Positions 16,203 to 23,745 of a stretch of 36,316 bases of DNA are shown here, piece by piece. The stretch comes from Chloroflexi bacterium UBA6019 (lineage in GTDB: Bacteria; Chloroflexota; Dormibacteria; Dormibacterales; Dormibacteraceae). The position numbers and the translations under genes are program-made. The number at the start of each line of letters is the position of its first letter. The stretch's first letter is position 1. The notes under the pieces are model-generated. The model was not told the origin of the DNA, did no database searches, and worked only from the letters and a program-made list of their open reading frames with translations. The DNA is taken from contig DIZV01000096.1 in the NCBI GenBank assembly GCA_002427995.1, positions 1 through 36,316 of the forward strand. The letters are read 5' to 3'.

Positions 16203-17471
16203 ATGGCGGTAGCCCAGCAGAAGCGGACCGAGTCGAACCCCTGGCGCACCGCGCAGCACCAGTTCGACGAGGCTGCCGACATCCTCAAGCTCGACCCCGG
16301 ACTGCGCAAGATCCTGCGCGAGGTCCAGCGCGAGTTCACCTGCCACTTCCCGGTCCAGATGGACGACAAGACGGTGCGCAACTTCACCGGCTTTCGAATC
16401 CAGCACAACATCAATCGTGGCCCTGCCAAGGGCGGTCTGCGCTTCCATCCCAACGTCTCCCTTGACGAGGTGAAGGCGCTGGCGATGTGGATGACCTGGA
16501 AGTGCGCGGTCGTCAACATCCCCTACGGCGGCGCCAAGGGCGGCGTCATCGTCGACCCCTATTCCCTCAGTGCCAACGAGCTGGAGCACCTCACCCGCCG
16601 CTTCGCGACCGAGATCTCGATCCTCGTCGGGCCCGACCGCGACATCCCGGCCCCCGACGTCGGCACCAACGCCCAGATCATGGCCTGGTTCATGGACACG
16701 ATCTCGATGCACCATGGCTACTCGATGACCGCCACCGTCACCGGCAAGCCGGTCGAGGTCGGCGGCTCTCTCGGCCGGGCCGACGCAACCGGCCGCGGCG
16801 TGATGATCTGCACTGTCGCCGCGCTCGAGACGATGGGCCTCAAGCCCTTCAACCAGCGCGTGGTCGTGCAGGGCTTCGGCAACGTCGGCAGCGTCTCCGC
16901 GCGACTGCTGGAGGAGGCGGGCTGCCAGGTGGTCGCGGTCTCGGAGGACTACGGCGGGATCTACAACCCGCTCGGCCTCTCGGTCAAAAAACTCATCGAG
17001 TACCGCGCCCGGGAGGGCACCCTGAAGGGGTTCCCAGGGGCGGAGCTGGTGCCCAACGAGGACCTCCTCAAGATCGAATGCGACATCCTCGTCCCCGCCG
17101 CGCTGGAGAACCAGATCACCTCTCATAATGCCGCCGAGATCAAGGCCAAGCTGATCGTCGAGGGGGCCAACGGCCCGACGACGCCGGAGGCGGACGAGAT
17201 CCTTCGCAACCGTGGCGTGATCCTGGTGCCCGACATCCTCGCCAACGCCGGCGGCGTGACGGTCAGCTACTTCGAGTGGGTGCAGGACCTGCAGTCGTTC
17301 TTCTGGTCCGAGCACGAGATCAACGCGCGGATGGAGGCGATCATGACGCGATCCTTCAAGGAAGTCCTGGCGATCCGGGACGAGCAGAGGGTCGACCTGC
17401 GGATGGCCGCCTACCTGCTGGCGGTGAAGCGCGTGGCGGTGGCGACGGCCGACCGCGGCATCTACCCCTAG
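16203..17471 (+). CDS. gdhA: Glutamate dehydrogenase (Glu/Leu/Phe/Val dehydrogenase family)
   Basis: A 422-residue hexameric-type enzyme that interconverts glutamate with 2-oxoglutarate plus ammonia using NAD(P). Substrate-binding and catalytic lysines are in GPAKGGLRFHP and IPYGGAKGGV, and the active-site aspartate is in DIPAPDVGTNAQIMAW. The coenzyme Rossmann motif is VVVQGFGNVGSVSARLLEE, followed by the C-terminal ILANAGGVTVSYFEWVQ. Length and motifs match the bacterial/archaeal NAD-type 420-residue group. The ATG at 16203 follows the -10-like TAGATT by 10 bases. It ends 14 bases from the convergent DNA glycosylase gene, with no room for a separate terminator. Confidence 0.95.
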   Translation: MAVAQQKRTESNPWRTAQHQFDEAADILKLDPGLRKILREVQREFTCHFPVQMDDKTVRNFTGFRIQHNINRGPAKGGLRFHPNVSLDEVKALAMWMTWKCAVVNIPYGGAKGGVIVDPYSLSANELEHLTRRFATEISILVGPDRDIPAPDVGTNAQIMAWFMDTISMHHGYSMTATVTGKPVEVGGSLGRADATGRGVMICTVAALETMGLKPFNQRVVVQGFGNVGSVSARLLEEAGCQVVAVSEDYGGIYNPLGLSVKKLIEYRAREGTLKGFPGAELVPNEDLLKIECDILVPAALENQITSHNAAEIKAKLIVEGANGPTTPEADEILRNRGVILVPDILANAGGVTVSYFEWVQDLQSFFWSEHEINARMEAIMTRSFKEVLAIRDEQRVDLRMAAYLLAVKRVAVATADRGIYP

Positions 17472-17485
17472 CGACTACCGGCCAA

Positions 17486-18091
17486 TCAGGCGACGGGCGG
17501 GTCCGCCGTCCGCCAGCAGTACCAGGCGGCTGCCGTGCGGTAGGGCCGGTAGACCTCGCCCAGCGCCTGCAGCTCCTTCGGCTTCGGCCAATCCGCCAGG
17601 CCATGGATCACGGCGTAGCCGCGCCGGACGCCGAGGTCGTCAACGGGCCAGACGTCCTGGCGGCCGAGCTGGAAGATGAGGAACATCTCCGCCGTCCAAC
17701 GCCCGATTCCGCGCACGGCCGAGAGCCGGGCGACGATCTCGTCGTCGGGCAGCTTCTCGATCCGGTCCAGGGGGACGGTGCCGTCGGTCGATTTGAGGGC
17801 CAGGTCGCGGATCGCGAGCATCTTGGCGGTGGAGAGCCCACAGCCGCGGAGCGGCCCGTCGGCCAGAGCGAGGACGGCCGCCGGCTGCGGCTCGCCGCCG
17901 AAGAGGGCCAGGAAGCGGCCATGGATGGCGGACGCCGCCCGGGTCGCCAGCTGCTGATAGACGATCGCCCGGACGAGAGCGTTGAAGTAGTCCCCCTGCC
18001 GGCGGCCGTGGACCGCGAAGTCGGTCGCCGCCGCCACGATCGGGGCGAAGGCGGGGTCGACCGCAAGCAGGTGGGCGACCGGTCTTCTCAA
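17486..18091 (-). CDS. DNA-3-methyladenine glycosylase II (AlkA-like, HhH-GPD)
   Basis: A 201-residue DNA repair enzyme that would remove alkylated purines by cleaving the N-glycosidic bond. The helix-hairpin-helix LSAVRGIGRWTAEMFLIF is followed by the catalytic aspartate in WPVDDLGVRRG (near residue 150). The N-terminal QGDYFNALVRAIVYQQLATRAA is the typical HhH-GPD helix. It lacks the N-terminal beta domain of E. coli AlkA, as the short bacterial forms do. The start is TTG at 18091, which overlaps the stop of the upstream queuosine enzyme as TTGA, showing translational coupling. It is the last gene of a four-gene nucleic-acid-base operon. Confidence 0.92.
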   Translation of the reverse strand: MRRPVAHLLAVDPAFAPIVAAATDFAVHGRRQGDYFNALVRAIVYQQLATRAASAIHGRFLALFGGEPQPAAVLALADGPLRGCGLSTAKMLAIRDLALKSTDGTVPLDRIEKLPDDEIVARLSAVRGIGRWTAEMFLIFQLGRQDVWPVDDLGVRRGYAVIHGLADWPKPKELQALGEVYRPYRTAAAWYCWRTADPPVA

Positions 18092-18969
18092 TAGAAGACA
18101 GTGCGCACGCGGTGGTGGGGGCGGACCGGGAAGAGGCCCTGCGAGTACCCCCACAGCATCCAGTCGACCTCGACCGCCGTCAACTCCCGGCCCTCGGCCG
18201 CGAGCCGGTCGCGCAGCTCCTCGACCGCCACCACGGTGGCGGCGCGGATCTCGACCTCCTCCGGGGATCCCGCGTCCAGCTCGACCCAGTCGTCGACCTT
18301 CCGGGCCAGGTGCTCGGTGTACTCCAGCGCGCCGAGGTGGCGCAGGGCCTGCGGCAGCTTGTAGTCGGCGAAGCAGGTGAGCTGGTCGACGTCGGAGAAG
18401 GCGATCGCACTCGAGCCCCAGAGGTCGGCGGCGGCGATCTGGGCCCGCTTCAGGAAGGGCACCTCCAGCTCGCCGTAAACACCAACATCGCGAAACGATT
18501 CCAGGTTGCGCGAGAGATAGGAGGCGAGCTCGGGAGCGCTCGGCGGGACCAGGCGGGCGAGCTCGCCGCCCGCCTCCCGCTCCGCCAGCCGCGCCAGCTC
18601 GTGGAGGGCGGCGATGCGCCGCTCCGCCATCGGGAACTCCCCGATCACCGCCGCCAGGCCGCCCTCGTCGAGTTCGAGCAGACGCGCCGGCTCCCAGAGC
18701 GGGTCGCCCCCGTCGAAGGCGTCGCGGAGCGACTCCGCCAGCTGCCAGTAGCCGCGGCCCGACCCCCAGAAGGAGAAATTGAGCGTGTCCAGGACCAGCA
18801 CGTATTCGACCAGGCGCTCGCCTCCATAGTGTCGTCGCGAATCCCACCGGGGCACCTCTCGCTCGCGCAGAGCAGCCACGGCCGCGTCGAGCGGACCGAG
18901 CCGCACCTCGAGCGCCTCGTCCATCACCCGGCGGCAGGCCGACCGCACGCCGAGGGGGTCAGCCGGCAA
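18088..18969 (-). CDS. Queuosine 5'-phosphate N-glycosylase/hydrolase Qng1 (DUF2419 family)
   Basis: A 293-residue protein of the queuosine salvage family, which releases queuine from queuosine 5'-phosphate. Recognisable segments are YVLVLDTLNFSFWG, FLKRAQIAAADLWGSS and FSDVDQLTCFADYKLPQALR, the last carrying the conserved acidic and Lys residues of the family. The C-terminal VDWMLWGYSQ is also typical. Starts are possible at ATG 18924, GTG 18948 and TTG 18969. I chose the TTG because the DPLGVRSACRRVM segment it includes resembles the family N-terminus. It overlaps the EVE gene's end by 11 bases. A structure is known for a relative from Sphaerobacter (Chloroflexota). Confidence 0.9.
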   Translation of the reverse strand: MPADPLGVRSACRRVMDEALEVRLGPLDAAVAALREREVPRWDSRRHYGGERLVEYVLVLDTLNFSFWGSGRGYWQLAESLRDAFDGGDPLWEPARLLELDEGGLAAVIGEFPMAERRIAALHELARLAEREAGGELARLVPPSAPELASYLSRNLESFRDVGVYGELEVPFLKRAQIAAADLWGSSAIAFSDVDQLTCFADYKLPQALRHLGALEYTEHLARKVDDWVELDAGSPEEVEIRAATVVAVEELRDRLAAEGRELTAVEVDWMLWGYSQGLFPVRPHHRVRTVFY

Positions 18970-19588
18970 CCGCGTCCTTGGCGGGCTGCCGCCGGAGGAG
19001 GCGGAGGATCTCGTCCTCGAGCATCCCGAAGTCCGACCGTGGAAGTTGGTGGAGGTGGCCCTGGAAAGCGAGCGTCCAGTGCTCGGGCGGCCACTTCTTG
19101 ACGTACTCGAGCCGGTAGGCGATGTGCTTGGCAAGCACCCAGTCCGGTTCCTCCAGGCGGTGGTCGAGGCGGATGTGGACGCGCCACGGGTAGTCCTCGT
19201 CGCGCCGGTCGGTGCGCCAGATCGGGGTGTGATCCTCATACATCGGCGAGGTGACCGTGGCAGTGGCGGAGAACGCCATCCGGCCGGTGACGTAATAGAG
19301 GATCCGGTCGCCCGGGTGCATGCTCGCCACTCGGTTCCTGTGCCGGCCCTTGATGCCCTGGATGCTGAAGCCATGCTCGCGGGTCCGCGTGAAGTTGTCG
19401 GGCGAGGTGACGATCATCCAGTACTGGGATGCTCGGCCGCCGCCGCCGGAACCGGAGGAACCCCCGCCGCCCTTGCCCTTGCCGCCCCGGCGCCGCTTTC
19501 GCTGCGTTCCGCTGGCGGGGGAGGGGGACGCCTCGGGGACGGAACTCTCGGCCGGCGGCGCCTCGGCGACCTCCTCGGTCTCGCTCAC
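18959..19588 (-). CDS. EVE-domain protein (modified-base binding) with basic/Gly-rich N-terminus
   Basis: A 209-residue protein. Residues about 53-195 form an EVE domain of the PUA-like fold: YWMIVTSPDNFTRTREHGF, GDRILYYVTGRMAFSATATV and YPWRVHIRLDHRLEEPDWVLA. Family members bind modified nucleotides such as methylated cytosine in DNA, or modified RNA. The first 50 residues are a disordered acidic then strongly basic, Gly-rich tail (RKRRRGGKGKGGGG) that could contact nucleic acid. The start is GTG 19588, forming a GTGA overlap with the stop of the DinB-like gene, so the proteins are made together. Confidence 0.9.
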   Translation of the reverse strand: MSETEEVAEAPPAESSVPEASPSPASGTQRKRRRGGKGKGGGGSSGSGGGGRASQYWMIVTSPDNFTRTREHGFSIQGIKGRHRNRVASMHPGDRILYYVTGRMAFSATATVTSPMYEDHTPIWRTDRRDEDYPWRVHIRLDHRLEEPDWVLAKHIAYRLEYVKKWPPEHWTLAFQGHLHQLPRSDFGMLEDEILRLLRRQPAKDAVAG

Positions 19589-20097
19589 CGGTCCCGGGAG
19601 GACTGCCATTCGGCCAGCAGCTCGGTGGCGTGCGGAACGTGCTCCTGGTAGTGGTCGCGGAGCCAGCCGACAACGTCGTCGGGGCTGGTCGGGTAGGCCT
19701 CGGCGGCGGCGCCGTAGACGACCGGGGTCTTTCGCTCCCAGCTGTCCCGTGCGGCCGCCAGCGCGGCGTGCCTCACCTCGTCGTGGAGCGTCTCGAGTTC
19801 GGCCAGCTCGGGACTGCGCTCGCCGGCGGTGAGTCCCGCCAGGGCCCGCCGGTTGGCCTCCTCCTGCTCGCCCTCGGGGTCGGTCAGGTGGAGCTCGGCG
19901 CCGCCTCCCGAGGCGAGTGCGCCAAGCACCCGACGGTAGTGGCGAAGCACCCAGTTGCAGTGCACGACGAGACCTCCGATGGCGTAGATGTCCCCCTCCC
20001 GGAGGTAGGTGAGGGACTCGTCGGGCGCCGGCCGGAGGGCGTCGAGGAAGCCGTCGCGCGCGCGGTCAAACTCGGCCAGCGCGGTCCCTCTTTCCAT
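19585..20097 (-). CDS. DinB-like four-helix protein, first gene of the base-modification operon
   Basis: A 170-residue helical protein resembling the DinB/YfiT superfamily, with histidines at the positions expected for the metal site: one in GGLVVHCNWVLRHY and a cluster in LRDHYQEHVPHATELL. DinB proteins are metal-dependent enzymes, several of them thiol transferases, but no activity can be assigned. The ATG at 20097 lies 7 bases after a TATCGT -10 read on this strand, and there is no Shine-Dalgarno sequence. The stop overlaps the EVE start (GTGA). Confidence 0.82.
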   Translation of the reverse strand: MERGTALAEFDRARDGFLDALRPAPDESLTYLREGDIYAIGGLVVHCNWVLRHYRRVLGALASGGGAELHLTDPEGEQEEANRRALAGLTAGERSPELAELETLHDEVRHAALAAARDSWERKTPVVYGAAAEAYPTSPDDVVGWLRDHYQEHVPHATELLAEWQSSRDR

Positions 20098-20103
20098 CGC
20101 CCA

Positions 20104-20110
20104 TACGATA
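20104..20110. promoter_or_regulatory. Symmetric bidirectional -10 (TACGATA) between divergent genes
   Basis: Only 21 bases separate the start codons of the divergent genes. TACGAT read on plus is 9 bases before the TTG of the MFS gene. TATCGT read on minus, offset by one base, is 7 bases before the ATG of the DinB-like gene. Both fit TANNNT. No good -35 is visible on either side. Confidence 0.55.
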
Positions 20111-20118
20111 GCCCCGAT

Positions 20119-21693
20119 TTGAAGCCTGCCCAGCGCTGGACCCTGGTCGCGGCGGTCCTCGCCTCGGGAATCGTCTTCCTCGATTCCTCCGTCGTGAACG
20201 TCGCGCTTCCCCAGATCGGTCGCCAGCTGCCCGTCCACCTGTTCGGCGTGCTGGAGGGACAGACCTACGTCTACAGCGGCTACCTGCTGACCCTGAGCGC
20301 GCTGCTGATCCTGGCCGGCGCGCTCAACGACTATTACGGCCGGCGCCGTACCTTCGCGATCGGCCTGATCGGGTTCGGCCTCTCCTCCGTCCTCTGTGGA
20401 CTGGCGCCGAACCTCGAGCTGCTGGTCGTGTTCCGCCTCATCCAGGGCGCCGCCGGCGCCGTCCTGGTTCCGGGCTCGCTCTCTCTGATCGCGGCTGCAT
20501 TCAGCGGCCCGGCCCAGGCCCGCGCCTATGGAATCTGGGCCGGCGCGTCATCGGGGACGACGCTGCTGGGGCCGTTCGTGGGCGGCGTCCTGGTCGACAC
20601 CGTCTCCTGGCGGGCCGCCTTCTTGATCAACGTCCCGCTGGTCCTGCTGGCCCTCTACGCGGTCCTGCGGCACGTGGAGGAGAGTCGCGATGAGGATGCC
20701 AGCCCCAGCTTCGACTGGCTCGGCGCCGGGGTCGTCGCCCTCGGCGTCGGCGGCCTCGCCTTCGGGGCGATCTACGGCCAGCAGCGGGAGTGGCGCGACC
20801 CGATCGCCTTCGTTGCCCTCGGGGTCGGTGCCGTCGCGACGGGCGCACTGCCCTTCCTGATGACCCGGCGGCGCCATCCTCTGATCCCGCCCGAGCTCTT
20901 CCGCTCCCGCAATTTCACCGTCGTCAACATCTCAACCCTTCTCATCTACGGAGCTCTCTATGTCGTCTTTTACAACCTGGCGCTTTTCCAGCAGGGGACG
21001 CTTGGCTACGACGCGGCCGCCGCCGGCCTGAGCGGGATCCCCGGCAGCATCCTGCTGACGCTGCTCTCCGCCCGGGTGGGCCGGCTTGCGGGCCGCTACG
21101 GGCCCCGTTGGTTCATGTTCTGGGGGCCGCTCCTGATGGCGGCCGGCGTCCTCTGGTTCGCCCGGGCGCCGGCGATCGAGAACCCCTGGATCATCAGCCC
21201 CTCCGACCCGGCGAGCTTCGCCCCGCCGGTCGACTTCCTGGTCAACCTGCTTCCGGGCGGCATCCTCTTCGGGATCGGGATCTCGATCCTGGTCGCTCCC
21301 CTCACCTCGGCCCTGATGACCTCGGTTCCGCTTCGCAACTCCGGCCTCGGGTCGGCGATCAACAACGCCGTCTCCCGGATCGGTCCCCAGCTTGCCGGCG
21401 CCGCCATCTTCGTCGCCGTGACAGCGACCTTCTACAGCTCGCTGGCTCATCGGCTCGGCGCCGACCCCGCGTCCCCCGCGCTGCGGTCCGCGGTCAGCCC
21501 CCTCAACCGGCCGGCTCCCGGGACTGGGCACGCCATCGGCGCCGCCGCAACCCTCGCCTCCGGCGACGCCTTCCATGTCGCGATGTTGATCGGCGCTGGC
21601 CTACTCGTTGCGGGGGCCGTGGTGAACCTGGTCGGGATCCGAAACCACCTCCCGCCCTCGGTTCCGGATCGGGAAGCGGCGGCCACCACGTAG
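20119..21693 (+). CDS. DHA2-type MFS transporter (14-TM multidrug efflux)
   Basis: A 524-residue integral membrane protein with about 14 helices. The first helix ends in the DHA2 hallmark SGIVFLDSSVVNVALPQIG, the loop 2-3 motif is LNDYYGRRRTFAIG, and the antiporter motif C region is GASSGTTLLGPFVGGVLVD. Such pumps export hydrophobic drugs or dyes by proton antiport; the substrate is unknown. The TTG at 20119 was chosen because it places a short N-terminus before the first helix and sits 9 bases after a -10-like TACGAT. The frame runs open upstream but does not look like protein there. Confidence 0.9.
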   Translation: MKPAQRWTLVAAVLASGIVFLDSSVVNVALPQIGRQLPVHLFGVLEGQTYVYSGYLLTLSALLILAGALNDYYGRRRTFAIGLIGFGLSSVLCGLAPNLELLVVFRLIQGAAGAVLVPGSLSLIAAAFSGPAQARAYGIWAGASSGTTLLGPFVGGVLVDTVSWRAAFLINVPLVLLALYAVLRHVEESRDEDASPSFDWLGAGVVALGVGGLAFGAIYGQQREWRDPIAFVALGVGAVATGALPFLMTRRRHPLIPPELFRSRNFTVVNISTLLIYGALYVVFYNLALFQQGTLGYDAAAAGLSGIPGSILLTLLSARVGRLAGRYGPRWFMFWGPLLMAAGVLWFARAPAIENPWIISPSDPASFAPPVDFLVNLLPGGILFGIGISILVAPLTSALMTSVPLRNSGLGSAINNAVSRIGPQLAGAAIFVAVTATFYSSLAHRLGADPASPALRSAVSPLNRPAPGTGHAIGAAATLASGDAFHVAMLIGAGLLVAGAVVNLVGIRNHLPPSVPDREAAATT

Positions 21694-21696
21694 TTT
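21691..21696 (+). promoter_or_regulatory. -10 element built on the MFS stop codon before DUF427
   Basis: TAGTTT begins with the TAG stop codon of the MFS gene. It is 3 bases before the first GTG and 6 before the second (21703). Confidence 0.4.
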
Positions 21697-21702
21697 TGAG
21701 TG

Positions 21703-22170
21703 GTGAAGGTCGAATCGGCGTGGGACTACCCGCGACCTCCTCGAGTCGAGGAGAGCGCCCGGCGGGTGAGGGTGATGCTGGGCGGCGAGGTCGTGGCCGA
21801 GAGCGTCAGATCGAGGCGCGTGCTCGAGACCAGCCATCCGCCGGTCTACTACATCCCGCTCGAGGACGTCCGTCCCGAGGCGCTGGTGCGGACGGAACGC
21901 CGCACCTTCTGCGAATTCAAGGGCACCGCCTCTTACTGGACGGTTCGGTCAGGTGACCGCGTCGAGGAGAACGCGGCCTGGTGTTACCCCGAGCCGTCGC
22001 CCGGCTACGAGTCGCTCCGCGACCACGTCGCGTTCTATCCCGGCCGGATGGAGGAGTGCACTCTCGACGGCGAGCGGGTCAACGCGCAGGCCGGCGATTT
22101 CTACGGCGGCTGGATCACCGCAGAGGTGCGGGGCCCCTTCAAGGGGGAGCCCGGGACTCAGGGCTGGTAA
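21703..22170 (+). CDS. DUF427 domain protein
   Basis: A 155-residue cytosolic protein dominated by one DUF427 domain. It shows the family pattern: VRVMLGGEVVAESVRSRRVLETSHPPVYYIPLEDV, then FCEFKGTASYW, AAWCYPEP and VAFYPGRMEECTLDGERV. The family is widespread, small and beta-rich, with no settled function. Two consecutive GTG codons (21700 and 21703) can start it. I prefer the second for its distance from the -10-like element. The 3' end overlaps the convergent DUF1684 gene by 13 bases. Confidence 0.88.
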   Translation: MKVESAWDYPRPPRVEESARRVRVMLGGEVVAESVRSRRVLETSHPPVYYIPLEDVRPEALVRTERRTFCEFKGTASYWTVRSGDRVEENAAWCYPEPSPGYESLRDHVAFYPGRMEECTLDGERVNAQAGDFYGGWITAEVRGPFKGEPGTQGW

Positions 22171-22778
22171 CTCTTCTCGCCGGCGTTGACCGCGATCGGC
22201 AGGATGTTCTCGGGCGGTGCCAGCGGGCAGGCCCAGCGTGGGTTGTAGGCGCAGGACGGGTTGTAGGCGTAGTTGAAGTCGATGATCAGGCGGTCTGAGC
22301 CTGCCTCCACCTCGAGGGCCAGGCCGTCGGTGTTCTTGACGGTGTCGAACAGGTAGCGGCCGCCGCCGTAGGTGTCGACCCGCGAGGTGGCGTCCTTGAA
22401 GGGCAGGAAAAGACCGCCGCCGTAGGCGACCAGGGAGAGCACGGTCAGGCTGCAGGCGGTCCCTTCGAGCTCGAACTGAAGTGAGCCGGCGCGGCGGTAG
22501 CGGATGGCGCCGTCCTCGCCCCCGGTGCCGATGACGAGATCCTCGGCGACGGTTGCGGGCACCAGCTGCGCCGGAACCCGGAAGGCCGGATCGGGCGGGA
22601 AGTAATCGAGGCCGTGGAAGCCTGCCCGGTCCTCGATCGGCGACTGCGAATGGGTCCGGAAAAGATGGTCCCGGCCGCGCCGGAAATCTTCCAGCGCGCC
22701 GGCACCGCGGAGCCGGTACAGGTCCCCAACCCGGCGACGCCAGTCGACCAGGTCGAGGAGTTCCTGTCCGGCCCCCAT
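22158..22778 (-). CDS. DUF1684 domain protein
   Basis: A 206-residue protein of the DUF1684 family. Signatures are GFHGLDYFPPDPAFRVPA, DTYGGGRYLFDT and the C-terminal DFNYAYNPSCAYNPRWACPL followed by PPENILPIAVNAGEKSY. The family is common in Actinomycetota and Deinococcota, and its function is unknown. The ATG at 22778 follows the binding-protein stop by 2 bases, so it is the last gene of the betaine-transporter operon. That association may be accidental. Confidence 0.9.
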   Translation of the reverse strand: MGAGQELLDLVDWRRRVGDLYRLRGAGALEDFRRGRDHLFRTHSQSPIEDRAGFHGLDYFPPDPAFRVPAQLVPATVAEDLVIGTGGEDGAIRYRRAGSLQFELEGTACSLTVLSLVAYGGGLFLPFKDATSRVDTYGGGRYLFDTVKNTDGLALEVEAGSDRLIIDFNYAYNPSCAYNPRWACPLAPPENILPIAVNAGEKSYQP

Positions 22779-22780
22779 CG

Positions 22781-23704
22781 CTACTTGGTGAAGCTGTGCT
22801 GCTTGAGCCAGGTGGCCGCGAGGTCGCCCGGGTCCTGCTTGTCGACGTCGGCGCTCTTGTTCATCGCGCGGAGGTCGTTGGTGTTGAGCGCAGCCGAGAT
22901 GCTGTTGAAGAGCGTTGTGATCTCCGAGTTGAGAACCTTGGTCCGGACGATCGGGACGATGTTGTCGGCCGCCTCCAGGTGCTTGTCGTCCTGGAGCACG
23001 ACGTAGCCCTTGGCGTCAAGGTCGCCGTCACTGGAGAAGACGAGGCCGACGTCGATCTGGGCGCCGGTGAGAGCGGCGCGGGTCAAAGGACCGTCGGCGT
23101 CGAGCGCCTTGAAGGCCTTGAACTTCGCGCCGTAGGTCTTCTCCAGGCCCGGCTGGCAGAAGGGGCGCGTGGCACATTCGGAGGGGCCGCCGAGCGTCAG
23201 CTGCGACGCGACAGCGGTGAGGTCGGAGAGCTTGGTCAGGCTGTACTTGGCCGCGGTCGCCTTGGTCACCGCGAAGGCGTTGCCGTCAAGCGCGGGGGAG
23301 GGGGTCAAGGCCTTGGCGCCGATGGAGGAGAGGTACGTATTGAGCTTGTCGGTGGTTGCCTGCGCATCGCCGTTGGCCTCGCCCTTGGCCTTGTTGATGA
23401 ACTCGAGGTCGGTGGCTGCGTAGCCCGGGTAGAAGTCGATCTGGCCGCTGGCCAGCGCCGGCTCCACGATCTCACGGTTGCCAAGGTTGGCCTTGTAGTT
23501 GACGGTGTACCCCTTGGCGGCGAGGGCCTTGCCGTAGATGTCCATCAGGATCGTCGACTCGTTGAAGTTGAAGCCGGCGACGGTCACCGTCTCCTTCGGG
23601 GTCGTGGTCGAGGGCGAGCCCCCGCCGGAGGACCCGCAGGCGCTGGCTATGAGAGAGAGCCCCAGGATCGTCATCAGGAACGGTCGGGATTGGAAGGGTC
23701 GCAT
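22781..23704 (-). CDS. Glycine betaine/choline-type ABC transporter substrate-binding lipoprotein
   Basis: A 307-residue OpuAC-type binding protein. The N-terminus has a lipoprotein signal (FLMTILGLSLIASAC, lipobox cysteine followed by GSSGGG and a Ser/Thr linker), so it would be anchored outside the membrane. The mature part begins VTVAGFNFNESTILMDIYG and includes GNREIVEPALASGQIDFYPGY, the typical ligand-cleft segment. Two ATGs compete. The one at 23713 lies one base after AGGAGG, which is too close. The one at 23704 is 10 bases away and I chose it. The product works with the two permeases upstream and the ATPase encoded divergently. Confidence 0.9.
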   Translation of the reverse strand: MRPFQSRPFLMTILGLSLIASACGSSGGGSPSTTTPKETVTVAGFNFNESTILMDIYGKALAAKGYTVNYKANLGNREIVEPALASGQIDFYPGYAATDLEFINKAKGEANGDAQATTDKLNTYLSSIGAKALTPSPALDGNAFAVTKATAAKYSLTKLSDLTAVASQLTLGGPSECATRPFCQPGLEKTYGAKFKAFKALDADGPLTRAALTGAQIDVGLVFSSDGDLDAKGYVVLQDDKHLEAADNIVPIVRTKVLNSEITTLFNSISAALNTNDLRAMNKSADVDKQDPGDLAATWLKQHSFTK

Positions 23705-23714
23705 CGGTTTCATT

Positions 23715-23720
23715 CCTCCT
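23715..23720 (-). promoter_or_regulatory. Shine-Dalgarno AGGAGG of the binding-protein gene
   Basis: A perfect AGGAGG on the minus strand. It is only one base from the first ATG and 10 bases from the second, which argues for the second ATG as start. It is one of only two strong ribosome-binding sites noticed in the window. Confidence 0.65.
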
Positions 23721-23745
23721 GAGTGTTTGGTGGAGCCGATTCGTT

